A DNA stretch of 64,000 nt from Rhyacophila brunnea. Taxonomy: Eukaryota > Arthropoda > Insecta > Trichoptera > Rhyacophilidae. Of the stretch, positions 58,149 through 64,000 are shown in pieces. The translations under genes and the position numbers were made by a program. The notes below the pieces were generated by a model, which saw only the letters and a program-made list of their open reading frames with translations, searched no databases and was not told the origin of the DNA. The DNA is taken from assembly GCA_022495005.1 (NCBI GenBank), contig JAGYXB010000614.1:1-64000 (forward strand), written 5' to 3'. How positions within the stretch are numbered: position 1 is the stretch's first letter; every line of letters begins with the position of its first letter.

Positions 58149-59330
58149 TTATGCCCCTATATTTAAGTTTATTAAGTAACTAATCGACAAAAAAATAGTT
58201 TTTTCTGGCAGATTTGGGGAAAATTTGTCGGGATCCATGATTATATTTGGATGTGATTCAGCATGTCCTGTCAGAATCTCGGTTTCACGATTTATGATAT
58301 TCATTACATTTTGGTCAACCTCATTTACATCGACAATATCATATACGGAAGCATTAAATATGTCTAATGCCTCTACATTACCCACAATATCATCAGGTAG
58401 ACATATCGTACCGGGTTGTATATTAGCATATATTATACTCCTTTCAACTTCATATACGTTTGATTGCGTAATGTTATTTTCATTCAAATTAAAAGAATCT
58501 TCTTCTTTATCTTGTGAAGTATTCATTTCAATTTCTTTACATTCTATTGTCGAACAATCATTATGGTCAACGCATTCGTCTGATTTACTTTTAAGTTGAC
58601 TTGCATAAATTTTATTCAAATCTCCGATTGGAAATTTTAAATCTTTCACGTATTCATTATTTACACATTCAATAGGGTACTGAGAAAATCGTTCTGGGAA
58701 ATAATTTGTATCAATATTTTCATCGCTTCCTTTAAAATTTACATTTTCGTACGCATGTTTGTTAGCATTAAAAATGCTCGACCTTTTTCGAGGTACTGGT
58801 ACGTTAACCACATGATCTGAATCATATACATTTTGGGGTATATCTTGAAGTGTTTGAAGATTTTCATATTTAAAAGGATAATCGACGGTATTCGAATCAT
58901 CTTTTTTTTGTAATCGGGAATTCTTAGTGGATCGTTTATTATATTGACAGTTTCGTGTGTATCCCCTACGTCACCCTATGCTAATAAATCCTTCATCGTC
59001 TAACTGTTTATCATCAAATACTAAATTATTGAAGCTGTGATCAATTCTCTGCAGTGTGGAATCTGGAGAAAAGAGTTGCGCATTGTCGACATGGTGTTTC
59101 GGTTCCAACCTTGCTTCGTATTGAGTATTGTTGTAAGCGATGGCTTTGTTTATGTTGTCTTGATCATTTTGGGCGTCGATTTCTTCGGGTTTGTCTGCGA
59201 CTATTGTTGAGAAGGTTTGTCTTCTGTCTAATTCCGCCTGTGTTGGGCGCCGTCTACTTACCTCGCTTCGAAATCGCGTTGAGACGACATTTTCTGTCTT
59301 CCTATAAGTCATAGTGATCAGCCCATGCAC
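58149..59330 (-). CDS. Class B GPCR, cytoplasmic tail exon, with in-frame TGA
   Basis: The exon begins after a good acceptor (TCTCTTTTGTCATAG, ending at 59331). Phase 0 joining to the exon at 62778 continues NKE with VHGLITMTYRK, the usual juxtamembrane basic segment after TM7. The tail is hydrophilic and Ser/Thr-, Asp- and Glu-rich, with SEVSRRRPTQAELDRRQTF early on. After 119 codons comes TGA (58971-58973), followed by C. The same frame then runs 273 codons without any stop to TAA at 58149-58151, with protein-like composition (VPVPRKRSSIF, YPIECVNNEYVKDLKF). I found no donor-acceptor pair that removes the TGA and keeps the frame. The TGA may be read through, used as the normal end, a mutation, or a sequence error. 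Confidence 0.7.
58971..58973 (-). other. In-frame TGA inside the receptor tail frame
   Basis: Minus-strand context is AGCATAGGG TGA CGTAGG. TGA followed by C is the leakiest stop context in insects, but the stronger TGA-CTA form is not present. The frame is open for hundreds of codons on both sides. Confidence 0.7.
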
Positions 59331-59387
59331 CTATGACAAAAGAGACATATTATTAAACCTACATTAGAAAATTCTCAATCATACATA

Positions 59388-60669
59388 CGAGGGTGGGTCA
59401 ATAATTCCTTAGAAAAAAGCATTAAAACAGGTTTTATTTTTGTATTTTTTTTTTATTTCTCAACATAATCTCCTTGGAGCTCAATACACTTGGTTAGACG
59501 TTTCTCAATTTTTTTTAAACCGTCAGAAAATAAGTTTTCGGAAGGTCCTCAAAATAAGCATTTGTCCGATCGATGACTTCTTCATTTGAAAAAAAACGTT
59601 GTCCACTTAGCCATTTTTTTAAGTTTGGGAAAAGAAAAAAGTCACTGGGGGCTAAATTTGGCGAATACGGTGGGTGGTCGACCAATTCGAACTTCAATTC
59701 TTCAACTTTAGCCATTGATCGTAAACATGTGTGAACACGGGCATTGTCCTGATGAAAGAGGATTTTTTTCCTGTTTAAATGAGGCCGTTTTTCTTCAATT
59801 TTGTTTTTTAGCTGGTCCAATAAAGATGCATAATAATCCCCTGTTATTGCTTTTCCTTTTTCCAAATAGTCAACGAAAATAATTTCACGTGCATCCCAAA
59901 ATACAGTAGCCATAACCTTACCAGCTGATTTTACGGTTTTGCCTTCTTTGGACATGGTTTGCCTTCGCAATCCACTGCTTTGACTGTTCTTTCGTCTCGG
60001 GAGTATAGTGGTGTATCCATGTTTCATCTACAGTCACAAAGTGACGAAAAAATTTATCCGGATTGCGTTGCATGAGCGACAACAGGGCTTTAGAGGCCAC
60101 CACTTTATTGCGTTTATTGTCGACTGTGAGCAAACGCGGCACCCATCTTGCAGAAATATTTTTCATGCCCAATTTGTCATGTAAAATAGAAATGACGCTA
60201 CCTTTGGAGATCCCTGTAACCTCAATTATCTCACTCAACTTTAATCTTCGGTCACTTAACACCATATCGTGGATTTTATTGATCATTTCTGGTGTAGTCA
60301 CTTCTACAGGACGTCCTGAGCGTGGTTTATCCTTTGTTGATGTACGACCACGTTTAAATTCATTTAACCAGTTATAAATAGCTGCAAGTGAAGGAGCAGA
60401 TGTGCCGTGAACTAAATCCAACTCATTTTTTATTTCCTTTGCTGTTAACCCTTTTATATTAAAATGTTTAATAACAGCTCTAAACTTTTCGTATTTTCCA
60501 ACAAGCAAATTTTTTTTTTAAATGTACGAGAAACACATAACAACCCGACCAATCTGATTGAAACTTCGCAGCATACTGAATCGGTAGTGCCGCTGCATGA
60601 AAACAAACCGCTTGCAGTACTAGTCGCGCCACCTGTCGGCTTTTCTAAGGACTTATTGACCCACCCTCG
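59388..60669 (-). mobile_element. mariner element in the receptor intron
   Basis: Terminal inverted repeats begin CGAGGGTGGGTCAATAA and agree over 28 of 29 bases (T/G difference at position 18). TA flanks both ends (59386-59387 and 60670-60671). At 1282 bp it has the typical full mariner length. It lies between two exons of the class B GPCR gene, in the same orientation as that gene. Confidence 0.93.
59515..60508 (-). pseudogene. mariner transposase (DD34D), one frameshift
   Basis: Mariner transposase cuts and pastes the element by binding its terminal repeats. The N-terminal half (60508 to about 59960) carries the paired HTH (TAKEIKNELDLVHG, AAIYNWLNEFKRG, then DKPRSGRPVEV and SEIIEVTGISKGSVISIL) and the first catalytic aspartate in VTVDETWIHHY. 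After a one-base frameshift near 59955-59965 the second frame has GKVMATVFWDA, HQDNARVHT (second D) and PPYSPNLAPSDFFLFPNLKK (third D). Thirty-four residues separate the second and third aspartates, the DD34D mark of mariner. The combined length, about 330 residues, is near the usual 345. The frameshift inactivates it; the rest looks undamaged, so the copy is young. Confidence 0.9.
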
Positions 60670-60719
60670 TAAATCGAATAATATGTTTGTTTTAAATGAG
60701 TATTTGGTCTGTGTTTAAA

Positions 60720-62777
60720 GTATTATTATTAATAATAATTAATATTTATAATTAATCCAGTAATCAAATAGTTGACCATCACTATTTGAAACTATACAAT
60801 GTACCTGAAATAACATTAACTTCACTTGAAAAATATTAAAAAACTGGTAGCATAACGAAACTGTGTAACTTGCTAACCTCCATCTTGTCAACCCACCCGT
60901 CTTGCAAATGATATAATTCCAAAAAAAGTAACATTGATAAATCATGGATGATTTCACTCCATAAGCATAAATTTGTATAGGAAACCATAATGTTTTTGTC
61001 TCTTCTCCAAAGTAGTGTTTTTGGAGTTACACAATTTTCTAGTTTCAACGACGATTAGCATTTAAGCAATTTGGTTTCCGTTCTACTTTCCGTTATGCTT
61101 GTATTTCCATTGAACTAACTTGCACTACCTACCCTAAAATTTTCCTCTCAAAGTATTGGCATGTAACGTTTTATTAATATTTTTCGACATGCAAATCAGT
61201 TTTTTGTACAAAACTTCGTATGAAACAAACCAAAGTATATTATTTGTCACCTTGATTATCTAAACGGCTTTTTGATCAATTTAAAATTGACAACTTGACA
61301 TAATGCTATTTAGGTTTAATACTTCCCTACTTTGTATGCATGTAAATAATTACTCACATAACATATTGAGTAAGTGTGTTTGATTACAATTATGTTTTTA
61401 AGAAAACCAGCAACGTTTTTTTATAAACACGCTATATAAATAAAAAGCCTATTGCGATTTATTACCTGTTTTTTTTATTAATAATATTAAAAGTCAATAA
61501 TTATTTACTTTGCATAAGATGTTCGTTTTTCATTTTAAATTATCGTTCATATTATATTGTCCTGCTTATCAATTATAAGATAAACTCTTTTTTATAAGCT
61601 TTTTGTAATAATATAATAATAATTATTTATAGTACTTATAACTATATTATTATAGTGTAGCGTGCAATCAAAAGTGTAAATTAAAGGTTGTTTTCACGTG
61701 CTTCTCTCATTAATATTTATCTAAGAGGATTATATATCTTTATATATTTGAATACTTATTATTTGAATATGTCGTGATTAATTATATTTCTATAAGAACT
61801 TTTCCAACATATAATTAACTGAATAATAAACTAAATGATTGATGGAATTTTATTACGTTGATAATAATATTATTATCAAGAATAAAAATTGCATACAGAT
61901 GCACCTACTATTGAATCATTGTAATAAACAGGTTTTTTTTTTATTTAACGCAATAAATATAAAGATGACATATAAGGTTAACTTATCAACTAAGTACTAA
62001 ATAATAATATTATTACTAATTTAATATCATATAAATTACGTAGTTAGTATTTTATTTTCGTCATTTTTTGCAAACTTCTATGACTTCCATACTAATCTGA
62101 GGTACATACTAAGTAATATTCTACAAAGAAAAACCATTGATGATGTATATATTTACAATAATTACTTAACCTCTTATGGCATCGGAGAATTAATCATCGT
62201 TGATTAAAAACACAGTCATATAAATCTAGCAATCTAAGTAAATGCAATAAATTATATATTAAGTGTTATATTGTATAATAATTTCGTTTTAACTGAGGTA
62301 CTGAGATACCGAATGTTTGACACCAGCCAAATTTTTATTATTGACGTTCTTGTACTTTTCTTTGAAACCCGGTAAGTGAAAGACGTGAGTTCCAGTCGTA
62401 CTCAGAATCTAACATTCTTAAAACCTTGTTATTGCGTATTACCGTGTAAGTATATCCAGTATTAAATAATAATTATTAAAAATCGCATTGGAAAATAACT
62501 ATAGTGCCATAATACTACTTCTGATAAATAATTACCTTATTCATAATTACAATACGACAGTGACACGAAAGAAGCCGGAAATCACTATTCTAGGTCCAAA
62601 CTCTTTATCACATGCGTACTGACTAACGACAACATGGTACGTACTCGTTTACTTTCCATTGAAAGTTCCACCTCTGTCTTTCTTTTCTTTCTTTCCTTTC
62701 TGTCTGTCTTTAACGCTGAGACAAGAATCCCCAAAAACGTTTAGTTGCCAACTGTGTAGTATAATCTGTAATCCCAC
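60720..62777 (-). other. Receptor intron, remainder
   Basis: Part of the 62777-59331 intron outside the mariner. It is A+T-rich with no recognisable coding sequence. The donor is GTGGGA right after codon GAG at 62778; the acceptor is TTTTGTCATAG at 59331. Confidence 0.6.
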
Positions 62778-62957
62778 CTCTTTGTTAAGGTAGCAATAAA
62801 GCAAGGAGACCGTGACGCAATGCATCCCGTCCACGGCGTACGTGAAGAAGTAATACGCCTGCTCCAGGTTGCAGGATGTGGTGTCTGGACGCCATGCCGT
62901 TAGTAGGAATTGAACCCCAAACAGCGACATCAAAAATAGTGTTGCTTTTGCTGTGCT
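62778..62957 (-). CDS. Class B (secretin-like) GPCR, TM6-TM7 exon
   Basis: A 60-codon exon with G/C-ending codons, unlike the A+T-rich surroundings. It reads STAKATLFLMSLFGVQFLLT (TM6, with the KATLxLxxLFG motif of class B receptors), AWRPDTTSCNLEQ (third extracellular loop) and AYYFFTYAVDGMHCVTVSLL with YCYLNKE (TM7, ending in the family's xNxEV motif). The exon is bounded by an acceptor (TTTGTATGTGTTTATAAG before 62957) and a donor (GAG/GTGGGA after 62778). Many class B genes have an intron at exactly this NxE/V point. The protein is a peptide-hormone receptor of the plasma membrane coupling to G proteins. I cannot say which subtype (for example diuretic hormone, PDF or parathyroid-like). 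The ligand-binding N-terminus and TM1-5 lie off the right end. Confidence 0.85.
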
Positions 62958-63400
62958 CTTATAAACACATACAAATTAAAGTGATTAGATTTAATAATTA
63001 TTGTAAAACATAAAAGATGCGAACAAAACATTTACATATTATATTTATTCATATAAATAGAACGTTAATATTTATTAGATACCAAATTAAATGTTCAGAG
63101 GATTTTAAAAAGCCATGTCAACCGAACTATAAAAAAAAATTAAGTACCTACTCATTTTATCCTAATAATATTGGATTATTTATTGTACAACAATTTCAAT
63201 ATTTGATTAATTTATAAATGAAATCGGTGACATAATAATAATTGTTGAAATTTAATTACATTTTTTTCTCCTTACATAAAAAAGCTGGTTTCTCAAAGCA
63301 AACCCGCTAATTTACCAATATGCCTTTTTTGTGGTTTTACCGAGGCTTTGACTGTGACTCGCTGTCATGTGTCCTCTTCTCTTCTAGAAGGGGATCCGTC
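62958..63400. other. Receptor upstream intron
   Basis: A+T-rich sequence upstream of the TM6-TM7 exon on the minus strand. No further exon is recognised. Confidence 0.45.
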
Positions 63401-63402
63401 AA

Positions 63403-63810
63403 TCAGGTCCTCACTCCTATTCTGTTAAATAACTTTACAATTTTGCCTAGCTCTTCCGTCTTACCCACCGCCAGGACACCCTTCAATTCATCGACATTCT
63501 CATAGATATTCGCAATTCGCAGCTGTACTCTGTGAAGTTCATATGTAGGGCATTGTAGTGCTATATGTTCAATGTCCTCTAAAACATGACATTCATCGCA
63601 GAGCTGCGATTGGCTTCTTCCCACGAGGACATCAAATCTTTTGCCCATTGTGTGTCCTGTTCTTAGCCTCAGTATTAACTTAAGCTCACTCCTCGTCAAA
63701 GGAGACTCTACAAACCAGGGCACCTCTCGTGGTGATGGTAGAATAGACTTACTCCATTTCCCCTTTTCTAATGATGCTCAATATGCCTTTCCGTGCCATT
63801 TTTTTCGGTC
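63403..63810 (-). pseudogene. LINE C-terminal remnant (jockey-like) in the upstream intron
   Basis: The minus frame from about 63770 reads LEKGKWSKSILPSP, LTRSELKLILRLRTGHT and LCDECHVLEDIEHIALQCPTY before TGA/TAG at about 63403. LxRLRTGHT and CxxC....HIxxxCPxY are the recognisable end of jockey-like LINE proteins. A TGA at about 63775 interrupts WHGKAY further upstream. Upstream domains are absent. The 3' side contains CTTCTAGAAGAGAAGAGGAC before A+T-rich sequence. Confidence 0.7.
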
Positions 63811-64000
63811 GTTTTATCATAGGTTTTATCGTAAGACTTCAAATACATTACAAAAAAACTGTACTTACACTCTAAAAAGACATTACAATCAACTACACAT
63901 TCAAGCAAAAAAATACTATAAAAAGATTTTGTGCTTGCGTGCATTTAGATAATTTCGCGTAGAATTATATTTATAAATTTAATTTTTGTATTGCTTACAA

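Noticed and set aside
58225..58599. 124-codon plus-strand frame
   Set aside because: It is the antisense shadow of the receptor-tail frame, with no recognisable domain.
58926..58974. Short intron removing the in-frame TGA
   Set aside because: Starting at GTGACG, the available AG ends give lengths of 52, 74, 131 and 158 bases, none a multiple of three, and none has a pyrimidine tract.
60063..60377. 104-codon plus-strand frame
   Set aside because: Antisense shadow of the mariner transposase.
1..64000. CRISPR array, bacterial operon or prophage
   Set aside because: No regularly spaced short repeats with unique spacers and no Shine-Dalgarno-led gene series; all coding remnants are eukaryotic transposons or a spliced receptor.

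Overview
The window reads as nuclear DNA of an insect, most likely an aphid or close hemipteran relative. It is strongly A+T-rich, full of short GTAGGTACCTAC-type words, has a spliced animal receptor gene at its right end, and is crowded with insect-type transposons (gypsy-like LTR element, R1/I-like and RTE/CR1-like LINEs, mariner, hAT, PIF/Harbinger, tRNA-derived SINEs). The species is an inference; no marker fixes it.

Layout. 1-2938 is A+T-rich sequence without a recognisable gene. 2943-13795 is one complete LTR retrotransposon insertion: two ~962-bp LTRs (TGTAACG...CGTTACA) bounded by a 4-bp target duplication (TGGT), with a broken gypsy-type pol (RT, RNase H, integrase) and no recognisable gag or protease. 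13800-25200 holds non-autonomous DNA elements (hAT-like elements at 14895-15579 and 21324-21868, a 460-bp TIR element at 19987-20446), the 3' end of a hAT transposase gene (23142-23445) and part of a SINE. 25200-44000 is mostly A+T-rich spacer with LINE 3' ends (25864, 31195, 33228, 42050), a 745-bp Harbinger-like element (27329-28073), a SINE (32350) and several dispersed repeats. 44090-46385 is a repeat unit containing a ~107-125-bp tandem array split by a LINE. 46540-46963 has perfect 50-bp inverted arms. 49423-51466 and 56479-57067 are two members of one hAT family, each with a 30-bp-periodic subterminal array. 53376-54624 is a 5'-truncated LINE with an 11-bp target duplication.

The only host gene I can support is on the minus strand at the right end: an exon at 62778-62957 encoding TM6-TM7 of a class B (secretin-like) GPCR, spliced over a 3.4-kb intron to a tail exon starting at 59330. 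Upstream exons lie beyond the window. The intron carries a nearly complete mariner (59388-60669). The tail frame meets one TGA at 58971-58973 and then stays open for 273 more codons to 58149, which is the most unusual observation here.

The elements overlap in time. A LINE sits inside a tandem array, a LINE 3' tail inside a hAT element, and a mariner inside a receptor intron. Every LINE seen is only a 3' end, as expected of target-primed reverse transcription. I found no bacterial-type operon, CRISPR array, rRNA gene or intact tRNA gene.
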